Under the pieces are notes generated by a model that saw nothing but the letters and a program-made list of their open reading frames with translations, ran no database searches and was not told the origin of the DNA. Positions 8,886 to 16,469 of a DNA stretch of 44,235 nt are shown here, one piece after another. This DNA comes from an uncultured Erysipelotrichaceae bacterium (GTDB lineage: Bacteria > Bacillota_I > Bacilli_A > Erysipelotrichales > Erysipelotrichaceae). A program made the position numbers and the translations under genes. How positions within the stretch are numbered: position 1 is the first letter of the stretch; each line of letters begins with the position of its first letter. The stretch spans positions 1-44,235 of the forward strand of contig CANDJN010000016.1 in NCBI GenBank assembly GCA_947385085.1, given 5' to 3'.

Positions 8886-10175
8886 CTATCCATTTACATG
8901 ATCCTTTTTTACTTTATGCCATACTCCCTGTAACAGCATATATACACGATAGCGCAGCGGTCTTATAAAGAAATAAAAATCACCGACCAATTCAACCACT
9001 GAACCGGTAAAGCCTTTTTTAAATTCATAAACACCGTAATCCTCTGCCGTTTTATCAAAAATGCCGCTGATGCCATAGAAATTATATCGTTCATATCCGT
9101 GGGCGAGCGCATAGCGAATGATGTACCATTGAAGCGCATAAGGCGCATTGTATTTCAGATGCTTATCGTAAGCGCCGCTGTATAAATACAGCACTTCTTT
9201 GCCATATAACATAAAGGTAGCGGTAGCGAGCGTCACCACATCGCCTTCCTCCGCGCGCAGCCTCGCTGCTTCGGTGCGTTTTTTCTCAATGAGCGCCAAT
9301 TCTTCCAGAAGCACTTTTTTGCGTTTATTAAACTTTTTACTGTTGGTGATCTCTGCGAGCTTGGCTTCTGTTTCCTGAAGCTGTGCCTGTGCCTGTTCTT
9401 CCTCTTGATTCAAAATCTCGTCATAGTCGTTCAGATCCAACTGGGCATGAAGCGCCAGCATTTTACCTTCCTCCTGAAAGCAGTGAAACAATCCTTCATA
9501 ATAATGATAGCTGTGATCGGAAAAATCCCGCCGCTTGGCCGTATGTTCCATGATCTCCTTGAATGACGGCAAATCATCCTTAGTGAATTCTTTTATCTTA
9601 ATACCCATTTTCCGTGTTTTATTGATACTCCAACGCGTTTGATGATCAAATTCCTTTAACAGCGTAGCTTCATCTTTATTCTTTAAGTCCAGCACAAACA
9701 TCCAATTGGGTTCCCGCTCGCTGTCATTCCCACGTAAATACCCGCTATGATGATAGCCAAGCTGCTTTAAATGCACAACGATATCCTCATTATTGAAGCC
9801 ATTCTCTACTTCATCACCATTTATATCACGCTGGAGGCGGGGAAGATAGGGATCTATTTTAAAATACATACAGCGATGTTTTTTTAAATAGGCTATTAAA
9901 TGTTCATGAAAAAAATCCAGCAAATCAAAATTATGATAATCAATCAGGAAGCCGCGCAGTGCCTGGACATACGTGTACCCAAGGAACACATCACGATACG
10001 ACAGCATGAGCGCAGCTTGTATGTTGCCCTCATCCAATACCGCCACATAATCACTTTTCCAACCGTTCCATTCCCGCAGATGCGCCATATTTACCGATTG
10101 CCAGAAGTTGGCATTGGGATGATTGAGTGAAAATGTATTAAATTCCTGTTCGCTGATTGTTTTGAATTCCATCAT
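8886..10175 (-). CDS. FemA/FemX-family peptidoglycan bridge aminoacyltransferase
   Basis: A 429-residue FemABX enzyme. This family transfers amino acids from aminoacyl-tRNA to the lysine side chain of lipid II or to an existing bridge residue at the inner face of the membrane, forming the interpeptide bridge. Two GNAT-like halves are visible: the first runs from FWQSVNMAHLREWNGW to about residue 150, the second from WSINKTRKMGIKI to YGISGIFDKTAEDYGVYEFKKGF. Between them (about residues 255-312) is an inserted E/Q/K-rich coiled coil, the helical arm seen in FemA and FemX. The C-terminus is aromatic and basic, suiting membrane association. Two adjacent ATGs (10175, 10172) follow AGGAGG; the second has the better spacing. 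It is transcribed alone, between its own promoter and terminator. The amino acid added cannot be read from sequence. Confidence 0.9.
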   Translation of the reverse strand: MMEFKTISEQEFNTFSLNHPNANFWQSVNMAHLREWNGWKSDYVAVLDEGNIQAALMLSYRDVFLGYTYVQALRGFLIDYHNFDLLDFFHEHLIAYLKKHRCMYFKIDPYLPRLQRDINGDEVENGFNNEDIVVHLKQLGYHHSGYLRGNDSEREPNWMFVLDLKNKDEATLLKEFDHQTRWSINKTRKMGIKIKEFTKDDLPSFKEIMEHTAKRRDFSDHSYHYYEGLFHCFQEEGKMLALHAQLDLNDYDEILNQEEEQAQAQLQETEAKLAEITNSKKFNKRKKVLLEELALIEKKRTEAARLRAEEGDVVTLATATFMLYGKEVLYLYSGAYDKHLKYNAPYALQWYIIRYALAHGYERYNFYGISGIFDKTAEDYGVYEFKKGFTGSVVELVGDFYFFIRPLRYRVYMLLQGVWHKVKKDHVNG

Positions 10176-10206
10176 ACGTCCTCCTGATGAGTATAAAACC
10201 TTATAT

Positions 10207-10235
10207 ATTATATCATGGTTTTTTTTCTTTGTCGC
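10207..10235 (-). promoter_or_regulatory. Promoter of the femX-like gene
   Basis: On the minus strand, -35-like GCGACA (10235-10230) is 17 bases from a perfect -10 TATAAT (10212-10207), about 35 bases before the start codon. Confidence 0.6.
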
Positions 10236-10300
10236 TATCGCAAAAATTGGATAAATCGAAGCGGTTTAGGTTTATCAATGATGAATTACACATTGAGTAA

Positions 10301-10913
10301 ATGAGCAATATGCGCAAGCGCACGCTTCAAAAACTGTTAAAAGAAATCTACACGAGTGCATATGCGGATAAGGACAAGGAACTGTTTTTGCTACACATTA
10401 ATTCTCCACAAGCGAAAATGCTAATGTCAGAAGGCGCACGTCAGATCATTAAGCTAAATTATTATATTGCCGATCAAGATGAGGAAAAGGTCGTCAAAAC
10501 GTGTGAAAGATTAAGAAATGTCCGTTTGGATAAAAAAATACCAAGGCATTTTATTTGCTGCGATTGACTACTATTGCGAGAAAGGCCGAGCGGATGCTCT
10601 TGCTTTGGTAAAGGAGCTAAAGGAGAAATGCGATCATTCCAAGGATAATGATTTGGTTATGCTTTACTTGGATTGTCAACTACTGTATGATATTTATATC
10701 AAAAAGGATATTACTAAGATCGAACCATTAAAGGAAATGGTGGAGACTTGCGAAGCGGAACAATTTAAAGTGATACATCGGATTCGCTTGGCACGGCTGT
10801 ATGATTTTGCCGGTAAGCATAAGGAAAGCAGACAGGAGCTGAAAAAGGCATATGCATCAGCGAATGGTTCTGCGAAGCAACGGATCGATCATATTCTGAA
10901 GAAAGGCTGGTAG
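10301..10913 (+). pseudogene. Helical protein of unknown function, frameshifted at an A7 run
   Basis: Two overlapping frames read as one protein if a single base is removed from the run of seven A at about 10534-10540. The first frame ends ...VRLDKK and the second continues YQGILFAAIDYYCEKG, giving a repaired product of 203 residues. The second frame's own ATG (10518) has no convincing ribosome binding site. The protein is lysine/leucine-rich and all-helical in appearance, with a tail (IRLARLYDFAGKHKESRQELKK) that resembles a tetratricopeptide-like helix pair; no family is recognised. The frameshift could be a real null mutation, a phase-variable tract, or a homopolymer sequencing error. The stop is 2 bases before the HAD gene, implying cotranscription and favouring a once-intact gene. 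Confidence 0.65.
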
Positions 10914-10915
10914 TT

Positions 10916-11575
10916 ATGAAACAAATAAAAGCGGTGTTTTTTGATCTTGATGGGGTACTGGTCAATTCTGAAATTATGCATCAAAAGATGACGGAAGATT
11001 TTTTAAAGGAGGAACAGATTCCTATCCCTCCGGAGCGTTTTTACTTACTAATCGGTTCTCACAAGAGCCTAAATCCTTGGGCACAAATTCTGGAAGGCTT
11101 GGACATTGATATGAGTGCGAATGAACTGCGTCAGCGTCTGCGTGCCTATAAAGAACCACGTTTGGCAAACGTAAATTATCGTGAACATATCTTTCCCGAG
11201 GTGAAGGAAGTATTACAGATATTAAAACAAAACGGCATCAAGATCGCTTGTGCTTCCAGCAGTAATATGGATTATATCAAGCGGGTACTGGACAGCGATG
11301 ATCTGCGGAAGTGGTTTGATTTAATCGTAACGTGTGATGATTTTAAAAAAAGCAAGCCAAAACCTGATATTTATTTGTATTGTCAAAATTATTTTCAGTT
11401 GCAAGCGGATGAATGTCTTGTCGTAGAGGACAGTGAAATCGGTATACAGGCAGGGAAAAGTGCCGGGATGAAGGTCATCGCCAGAAAAGACTACATCTTT
11501 CATCTCAATCAAAGCAAGGCAGATGCCTTTATCAATGATTTGCTTGATCTGATACCATATGTGATGCCATCATAA
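10916..11575 (+). CDS. HAD-superfamily hydrolase, beta-phosphoglucomutase-like subgroup
   Basis: A 219-residue HAD subfamily IA phosphatase/phosphomutase. All four motifs are present: motif I FFDLDGVLV (nucleophile D10, acid/base D12), motif II in IACASSSN, the lysine of SKPKPDIY, and motif IV VVEDSEIGIQAGKSAG. A helical cap lies between motifs I and II (about residues 16-90). Close relatives include beta-phosphoglucomutase and sugar-phosphate phosphatases, so the substrate is probably a small phosphorylated metabolite, but it cannot be specified. The gene begins 2 bases after the frameshifted gene and ends at a strong hairpin terminator. Confidence 0.9.
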   Translation: MKQIKAVFFDLDGVLVNSEIMHQKMTEDFLKEEQIPIPPERFYLLIGSHKSLNPWAQILEGLDIDMSANELRQRLRAYKEPRLANVNYREHIFPEVKEVLQILKQNGIKIACASSSNMDYIKRVLDSDDLRKWFDLIVTCDDFKKSKPKPDIYLYCQNYFQLQADECLVVEDSEIGIQAGKSAGMKVIARKDYIFHLNQSKADAFINDLLDLIPYVMPS

Positions 11576-11578
11576 AAA

Positions 11579-11609
11579 ACTTCCGTTAAAATTCACGGGA
11601 GTCTTTTTT
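11579..11609. terminator. Bidirectional intrinsic terminator
   Basis: Stem ACTTCCGT / ACGGGAGT (one G-T pair) with an 8-base loop. It is followed by a T-run on the plus strand and flanked by an A-run that gives six U on the minus strand. It ends the HAD transcript and, about 105 bases past its stop, the leukocidin-like gene. Confidence 0.75.
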
Positions 11610-11714
11610 AGGTATGATGTGAGATAAATCGTTATTTATTTTCGAAGCGTATTGATTCATGCTTTACGGGTTTGATTTTGGCAATAATTTATTAAGGGGA
11701 TTTTCCGAATGATT

Positions 11715-13403
11715 TCAGCATGCCTTATCGGAGGAAACTTTACCCGCTGCTTGCATGACCTTAATTTCGATCATTTCTTCCCGATCGTTTAAGCCCTTAT
11801 CCTTTATCAGCTGTAATATGGCGGATCGCTCTTTACCACTTGCCAGCGTATCCACTGACAAATAAACAGTTGCTTCACCGTTTCCTTCAGTGCTGTCAAT
11901 TCGCAGCCAGTCAGCCGCTGCTTTCTTTTTCAGAACCCAGCTTCCTTGAGCGATAACCGTTAATGGCTGCGTTTGTGCATCCTTTGATAATAAAAGATGT
12001 CTTTTATCCACACCGAGCAATGGCGGCATTGGCAGCGTGATTTCAAAGCTTTGTTCATCATAATCCGCAATTTTATTGGCTACGGTGAATTTTGATGTGA
12101 TATGCTTTGGTGCTTGGGATCCGCTATAGCGAGAAATGGTGTTCACAACACCCACGCGAAACAATGATTGAAAGCTTTTATAATCATCACGTTTATTGGT
12201 AGGAAATCGCCAAATCCATGAATTCCATGGAGAAAAGGCAGAATGTGAAAGCAATGCGGGATCATGAAGCCGCTGCCATTTTCCGATCGAACGATTCTGT
12301 GATGCGCGCTTAAAGTGATAAGTCCAGGAAGCTGCGGCGTTTTGAGTGCTTAAAGATGTGCCCTCACAGCCACAGTCCTGTACCTCAAAGGAATAGGAGG
12401 AACTGAAATTCGCACCGACAGCGAAAGAGCCGCTGCCTTTGACAGTCGGATCATTTCCTTCTATGCCACCCTCAAAGCCAACGGTTCCGCCAATATCAAC
12501 CGCCTCGGAAATCGTATAGGATGTGACTTGATTAATAGCCTGCGGTTCTGCATATTCAAGATCCACTTTTAGCTCGTCCTCATCATCAACCGGCTTGATA
12601 TAATTTTGCATCATGTAATAATCGACGTAATTTAAGCATACTTCGCCTTGTCCGACATAATACATTTCATTATTTATTGTTTGATTGGTACCAGCCCATT
12701 TCTTTTCATAGCCGCTGCCGCCGTTTAAGATGCCGTGCTGCTGAATAAAAAACCAATCCTCTCCACCATCGGCTCCTTTGCCATCATATTTATGAGCGGA
12801 CACAATATAATAGCTCAAAGAAAAGTCCTTGCCGCCTGCTGAAAATTTATGAGTTACGACATGTTGGTTGGATAACAACGCAAGGTTTACTCCAGTTTCT
12901 TGGCATAGGCTTGCGGCTTGATCGTTTAGCTTTCTTTGATATTGTATTGCTTCTGCTGTCTCTGGCTTTAAAAACTGTATGAGACTTTCACAGATAGAAG
13001 TGGAATCCTCCTGATGACATTCTAATATATGGCATAGATTTCTTTCACAGCGCTTTAATCCGAATAAGGTATGGCGATGCCCTTTTTTATCCGCTTGAAA
13101 TAAGTTTTTTCCTTCTAAATAACGATAAATTCGATTTACCTCATTATTGGTGGGGTTCATAAGAATCACGGCTTGATTTGCCCAGTAAAGCTGCTGAATC
13201 CAAGATAGCACCTTTGTTTCTTCCGTATTAATGCCGTCACATAAGATGATAATGGATGTGTATTCTTCCTTTATAGGATCAGTGCTAAAATCAGCGATCC
13301 TAATCTCCTGTTGTAATTGATCGGCTACCTCAATCATCATACTTTCAACGATGGGGTTATGTTGAAACGGCACATTACTGAAATAGATATGCTTTGCACT
13401 CAT
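11715..13403 (-). CDS. Cytoplasmic leukocidin-like beta-pore-forming protein with C-terminal BACON-like domain
   Basis: A 562-residue protein with three visible parts. Residues 1-165 look like an alpha/beta (flavodoxin- or receiver-like) domain (KHIYFSNVPF, SIIILCDGINTEE, QAVILMNPTNN). Residues about 190-455 resemble the leukocidin/alpha-hemolysin family: a glycine- and serine-rich alternating stretch (about 294-342) with GGIEGNDPTVKGSGSFAVGA then YSFEVQD, comparable in pattern to the pore stem of staphylococcal alpha-hemolysin, then WTYHF and an aromatic segment FSPWNSWIWRF that could be a membrane-binding rim. Residues about 462-553 match a BACON-like domain (WLRIDSTEGNGEATVYLSV, closing IKVMQA). 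There is no signal peptide, so export or lysis-release would be needed. The start at 13403 has AGGAGG 6-7 bases upstream; the frame stays open through the tRNA but has no site there. Family assignment is by eye; function is unproven. Confidence 0.6.
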   Translation of the reverse strand: MSAKHIYFSNVPFQHNPIVESMMIEVADQLQQEIRIADFSTDPIKEEYTSIIILCDGINTEETKVLSWIQQLYWANQAVILMNPTNNEVNRIYRYLEGKNLFQADKKGHRHTLFGLKRCERNLCHILECHQEDSTSICESLIQFLKPETAEAIQYQRKLNDQAASLCQETGVNLALLSNQHVVTHKFSAGGKDFSLSYYIVSAHKYDGKGADGGEDWFFIQQHGILNGGSGYEKKWAGTNQTINNEMYYVGQGEVCLNYVDYYMMQNYIKPVDDEDELKVDLEYAEPQAINQVTSYTISEAVDIGGTVGFEGGIEGNDPTVKGSGSFAVGANFSSSYSFEVQDCGCEGTSLSTQNAAASWTYHFKRASQNRSIGKWQRLHDPALLSHSAFSPWNSWIWRFPTNKRDDYKSFQSLFRVGVVNTISRYSGSQAPKHITSKFTVANKIADYDEQSFEITLPMPPLLGVDKRHLLLSKDAQTQPLTVIAQGSWVLKKKAAADWLRIDSTEGNGEATVYLSVDTLASGKERSAILQLIKDKGLNDREEMIEIKVMQAAGKVSSDKAC

Positions 13404-13476
13404 ACAATTTCCTCCTAACGTTAACCATTCTATGATACTTTCGTTTTCATTATGAAAGAGGTTAATGGAACATTTT

Positions 13477-13506
13477 TTAATATGGTGATGCTTGTGTACA
13501 TGACAA
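13477..13506 (-). promoter_or_regulatory. Possible promoter of the leukocidin-like gene
   Basis: Minus-strand -35 TTGTCA (13506-13501), 18 bases, then TATTAA (13482-13477). The boxes are moderate matches; the position, 75 bases before the start codon, is suitable. Confidence 0.35.
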
Positions 13507-13584
13507 TAAATTGGTTTGATATATTTATCTTCGAGCAGAATGAATGGGATTGTTGGAAAGAATAAAAAAATATAATTAAAGGCA

Positions 13585-13609
13585 TAAAAAAATCTCACCG
13601 ATGTGAGAT
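13585..13609 (-). terminator. Terminator of tRNA-Ala
   Basis: On the minus strand, GATCTCAC-ATCG-GTGAGAT is followed by seven T. The perfect 7-base stem has a 4-base loop and starts 12 bases after the CCA end of the tRNA. Confidence 0.85.
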
Positions 13610-13620
13610 CATTTATTAGA

Positions 13621-13696
13621 TGGTGGACCGTAGCGGGATTGAACCGCTGACCCCCTGCGTGCAAAACAGGTGCTCTCCCAGCTGAGCTAACAGCCC
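13621..13696 (-). tRNA. tRNA-Ala (anticodon UGC)
   Basis: A 76-base cloverleaf. The acceptor stem GGGCTGT / ACGGTCC pairs with two wobble pairs; the D arm is GCTCAGCTGGGAGAGC; the anticodon arm CCTGT-TTTGCAC-GCAGG carries TGC. The T arm contains GGTTCAATCC. The terminal CCA is encoded. It closely resembles Bacillus tRNA-Ala(UGC). It has its own promoter and terminator and is not next to rRNA genes. Confidence 0.97.
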
Positions 13697-13713
13697 ATAT
13701 GATTTGTGTCCAT

Positions 13714-13743
13714 AATATATCATGTTTAATTAGTGCTTGTCAA
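13714..13743 (-). promoter_or_regulatory. Promoter of tRNA-Ala
   Basis: Perfect minus-strand -35 TTGACA (13743-13738), 18 bases, and -10 TATATT (13719-13714). Transcription should start about 10 bases before the mature 5' end. Confidence 0.7.
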
Positions 13744-13759
13744 ATGAATTTAAGAATGA

Positions 13760-13788
13760 TTGCATTTTTTGTCCGTTTATTTTATAAT
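13760..13788 (+). promoter_or_regulatory. Promoter of the TPP-riboswitch thiamine transporter operon
   Basis: TTGCAT (13760-13765), a 17-base spacer and perfect TATAAT (13783-13788). The start of RNA falls just before the riboswitch. It is divergent from, and 17 bases apart from, the tRNA-Ala promoter. Confidence 0.8.
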
Positions 13789-13797
13789 AGGAACGTC

Positions 13798-13876
13798 AAG
13801 ACAGGGGTGCTGTTAAAAAGCTGAGATAATACCCTTTGACCTGACCTAGGTAATACTAGCGTAGGGAGTCATTCTA
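13798..13876 (+). ncRNA. TPP riboswitch (THI element)
   Basis: The conserved core is all present and in order: AGGGGTGC, GCTGAGA, ACCC, GACCTGA, GGTAATACTAGCG and TAGGGA. This aptamer binds thiamine pyrophosphate and lowers expression of thiamine synthesis or uptake genes. It precedes a hairpin (13895-13918) and a thiamine-precursor-type ABC transporter, which confirms the assignment. Confidence 0.95.
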
Positions 13877-13894
13877 GGATGTTTTAGATTGGTT

Positions 13895-13925
13895 CACTTG
13901 CGCCTCAATGCGGAGGTGTTTTTAT
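13895..13925 (+). terminator. Riboswitch expression platform: terminator hairpin that also contains the Shine-Dalgarno
   Basis: CACTTGCGC pairs with GCGGAGGTG (8 of 9, one T-G pair) around a 6-base loop and is followed by TTTTTATTTTAT. The 3' arm contains GGAGGTG, the only good ribosome binding site for the next gene. The hairpin could therefore stop transcription, hide the ribosome binding site, or both, when TPP is bound. Confidence 0.7.
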
Positions 13926-13959
13926 TTTATCACAAAAGAAAACAGTACAAAAAATTGCC

Positions 13960-14703
13960 ATGCCAATCATAACGCTGGTACTGACGTTATTGGTATGGGA
14001 GCTATGCGTTCGCTGGTTTAACATCAGTTTGTATGTGCTGCCTGCGCCCAGTAGAATTATGACTGCGATCATTGATAATGCGCAGGTGCTGTGGATGCAT
14101 TCGCTTGTGACCTTGCAGGAAGCACTGCTGGGATTGTTGCTGGCGATCGTTTTGGCAGTGATCATTGCCGTTTTAATGGATATGTCAATCGTTTTTCGCA
14201 ATAGCATTTTCCCTCATCTGGTAGTAACGCAAACTGTGCCAGTCATGGTTTTGGGACCGTTATTTGCGATCTGGCTTGGCTTTGGGATGGCGCCAAAGGT
14301 TGTCATGGTGATTTTTATGTGCTTTTTTCCAATTGTGATTGCATTTGCGGATGCACTGGAACAGGTTGACGCTCATCAGATCAACCTGTTGAAAAGCTTT
14401 GGGGCGAATCGATGGCAGATTTATCGGTATGTGAAAATACCCGCTGCCATGACCGCATTATTCTCCGGCGTCAAAGTCGCTGCGACCTATTGTATCGGGG
14501 GCGCTATTGTCGGTGAATGGCTGAGCGCATCGGCAGGCCTTGGTTATTACATGATTCGGGTAAAAAACGGATATATGCTGGATAAGGTCTTTGCTTGTGT
14601 AGTAGTGATCATTCTATGGAGTTTGCTTTTACATTCGATTTTTGTATGGCTTGAACGCCTTGTATTCCCTTATCAATGCAAACGGAAAGGAAGTACATCA
14701 TGA
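13960..14703 (+). CDS. ABC transporter permease for a thiamine precursor (ThiX-like)
   Basis: A 247-residue inner-membrane permease of the SsuC/TauC/ThiX family with about six helices. The coupling-loop motif that contacts the ATPase is visible at LLKSFGANRWQIYRYVKIPAA (EAA-type G). TPP control and the neighbouring Thi5-like binding protein indicate uptake of a hydroxymethylpyrimidine-type thiamine precursor. The coordinates use the first ATG (13960), but it has no ribosome binding site. The frame is open upstream and GGAGGTG (13912-13918) is 5 bases before an ATT at 13924, which would add a basic tail starting LSQKKTVQKIA; initiation there is possible. The stop overlaps the next start (ATGA). 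Confidence 0.9.
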   Translation: MPIITLVLTLLVWELCVRWFNISLYVLPAPSRIMTAIIDNAQVLWMHSLVTLQEALLGLLLAIVLAVIIAVLMDMSIVFRNSIFPHLVVTQTVPVMVLGPLFAIWLGFGMAPKVVMVIFMCFFPIVIAFADALEQVDAHQINLLKSFGANRWQIYRYVKIPAAMTALFSGVKVAATYCIGGAIVGEWLSASAGLGYYMIRVKNGYMLDKVFACVVVIILWSLLLHSIFVWLERLVFPYQCKRKGSTS

Positions 14704-15689
14704 AACGAAAAGCATTATGGATTTTTACGGCGATGATTTTGTTGCTGGTGGGATGCCAATCGTCATCTACCACACAAGATACCGCTAAAAAGGAAGTAAC
14801 ACTCATTTTGGATTATGTTCCAAATACAAACCATACCGGTTTTTATGTGGCACAGGAAAAAGGCTATTTTGCGGACGCGGGATTAACGGTGAACATTGTG
14901 GAGCCAGGTAATAATGAAACGAGCGCAACATTGGTGGCGGTAGGAAAAGGACAGTTTGGCGTGAGCTATCAAGAGGACGTGACCTATGCCAGAAGCGCGG
15001 AAGAACCGCTGCCAATTCGTGCAATTGCGACCATTATTCAACATAATACAAGCGGCTTTGTGTCTTTAAAATCCGCCGGAATCAACACACCAAAGGATTT
15101 TGAAGGCAAGGTATATGCGGGATGGCAGGCACCCAGCGAGGAGGCGGTGATTCGTGCGGTAATGAACAAGGCGGGAGCTGACTTTGATAAGGTCACCATG
15201 ATCGGCGCGGATGGCAGTGGCTTTGCGGCATTTGGCAAGACAGTGGACTTGCAGTGGGATTATGAAGGCTGGGCGGTAACCAAGGGCAGAATGGACGGCT
15301 ATGATTTGAATTATCTGCCGCTGCGCGAATTGGACGATCGCTTGGATTACTATACACCGTTAATCATTACCAATGAAGAAATGATGCAAAATGATCCCGA
15401 AACGATTATAGCCTTTCTCACTGCGGTAAAAAAGGGGTATGAATATGCGATTGCCAATCCTAAGGAAGCAGCGAGTATTTTAGCGAAGGCGATACCTGAT
15501 ACTGATCCTGCATTCATTTTGAAAAGTCAGGAATATTTGAGTAAGGAATATCAAAATGATGCGCCGAGCTGGGGAATTATGAAGGATGAAGTATGGGATC
15601 GCTATACCGATTTTATGGTTGAATATGGCTTAATTGACCATAAGGTGGATGCCGCTGATCAATATACGAATGAATTCTTGCCGCAGTGA
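14700..15689 (+). CDS. Thi5/NMT1-like substrate-binding lipoprotein (ThiY-like)
   Basis: A 329-residue lipoprotein. The signal peptide is MKRKALWIFTAMILLLVGC with the lipobox cysteine at residue 19, so the mature protein is anchored to the outer face of the membrane. The body is the NMT1/THI5-like fold of periplasmic-type binding proteins: LDYVPNTNHTGFYVAQEKGYF, GKGQFGVSYQEDV, ADGSGFAAF and the C-terminal WDRYTDFMVEYGLID. Relatives bind formylaminopyrimidine or hydroxymethylpyrimidine. The start overlaps the permease stop and has AAAGGAAG upstream; an earlier ATG inside the permease gene lacks a lipobox in register. It is the binding protein of the TPP-regulated transporter. Confidence 0.93.
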   Translation: MKRKALWIFTAMILLLVGCQSSSTTQDTAKKEVTLILDYVPNTNHTGFYVAQEKGYFADAGLTVNIVEPGNNETSATLVAVGKGQFGVSYQEDVTYARSAEEPLPIRAIATIIQHNTSGFVSLKSAGINTPKDFEGKVYAGWQAPSEEAVIRAVMNKAGADFDKVTMIGADGSGFAAFGKTVDLQWDYEGWAVTKGRMDGYDLNYLPLRELDDRLDYYTPLIITNEEMMQNDPETIIAFLTAVKKGYEYAIANPKEAASILAKAIPDTDPAFILKSQEYLSKEYQNDAPSWGIMKDEVWDRYTDFMVEYGLIDHKVDAADQYTNEFLPQ

Positions 15690-15728
15690 TGAAACGCGAT
15701 GAAAGAAAACGATGATAGGAGCGATAGG

Positions 15729-16469
15729 ATGAAATTAAAAATACAGGGATTGTCGGTTTCTTTTGCAGATAAGAAAATACTGGATCATGTGGATTTGTCG
15801 GTGGAAAACGGCGAATTTGTGTCATTGATCGGTGCCAGCGGCTGTGGGAAATCCACCTTGCTTAATGTGCTGGCAGGATTGATTAAACCAAATGCGGGAG
15901 AATTTCTTGTGGATGAACAATTGATTCATGGTGTTTCTGCTCACTTTGCCTATATGCCGCAGGATGATTTATTATTGCCATGGAAAACCATATTGGACAA
16001 CGTAACGCTATATGCACAACTTCATCATGATAAGAAAAATGCAGAACAAAAGGCAATATCCGAGTTGACGGCCTTTGGTCTGTCCGGTTATGAGCACGCA
16101 TATCCCCATGAGTTATCGGGGGGCATGCGACAGCGGGCGGCATTTTTGCGTACGACGCTTTGTCAGGCACAAATCATGTTGCTGGATGAGCCATTTGGTG
16201 CTTTGGATGTCATTACCCGCCATGAAATGCAGGATTGGCTGTTGCGGATGCGTAGTGAATTAGGGAAGACGACGTTAATGGTAACTCATGATATCGACGA
16301 AGCGCTGTATTTGTCCGATCGCATTCTTGTATTGGGCTCACAACCGGCTCACATCGTGAAGGAAATCATTCTAGAAAAAACGGAAAAGTCCCGTGATTGG
16401 CTGTTTGAACAAGGTGCTTTGCGCAAGGAACTTTATGCAATTTTAAGCGAGGAACCCCATGCTTCATGA
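15729..16469 (+). CDS. ABC transporter ATPase (ThiZ-like)
   Basis: A 246-residue ATPase that powers the thiamine-precursor transporter. It has Walker A GASGCGKST, Q-loop MPQDDLLLPW, signature LSGGMRQR, Walker B MLLDEPFGALD and the H-loop VTHD. This set is typical of the nitrate/taurine/ThiZ subgroup. The ATG at 15729 has AGGAG 7 bases upstream; an in-frame ATG at 15699 has no such site. It lies 39 bases after the lipoprotein gene. The last 11 bases overlap the next gene, so the four genes form one operon. Confidence 0.93.
   Translation: MKLKIQGLSVSFADKKILDHVDLSVENGEFVSLIGASGCGKSTLLNVLAGLIKPNAGEFLVDEQLIHGVSAHFAYMPQDDLLLPWKTILDNVTLYAQLHHDKKNAEQKAISELTAFGLSGYEHAYPHELSGGMRQRAAFLRTTLCQAQIMLLDEPFGALDVITRHEMQDWLLRMRSELGKTTLMVTHDIDEALYLSDRILVLGSQPAHIVKEIILEKTEKSRDWLFEQGALRKELYAILSEEPHAS

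Noticed and set aside
10530..10545. Programmed ribosomal frameshift at the A7 tract
   Set aside because: The needed shift is +1 and the tract is not a -1 slippery heptamer in frame; a mutation or error is simpler.
11610..11714. Possible att repeat for an island next to tRNA-Ala
   Set aside because: No copy of the tRNA 3' end was found on the far side of the leukocidin-like gene, and there is no integrase.
13404..13664. Longer version of the leukocidin-like gene starting in the tRNA region
   Set aside because: The extension crosses the tRNA and its terminator, with no ribosome binding site; AGGAGG supports 13403.
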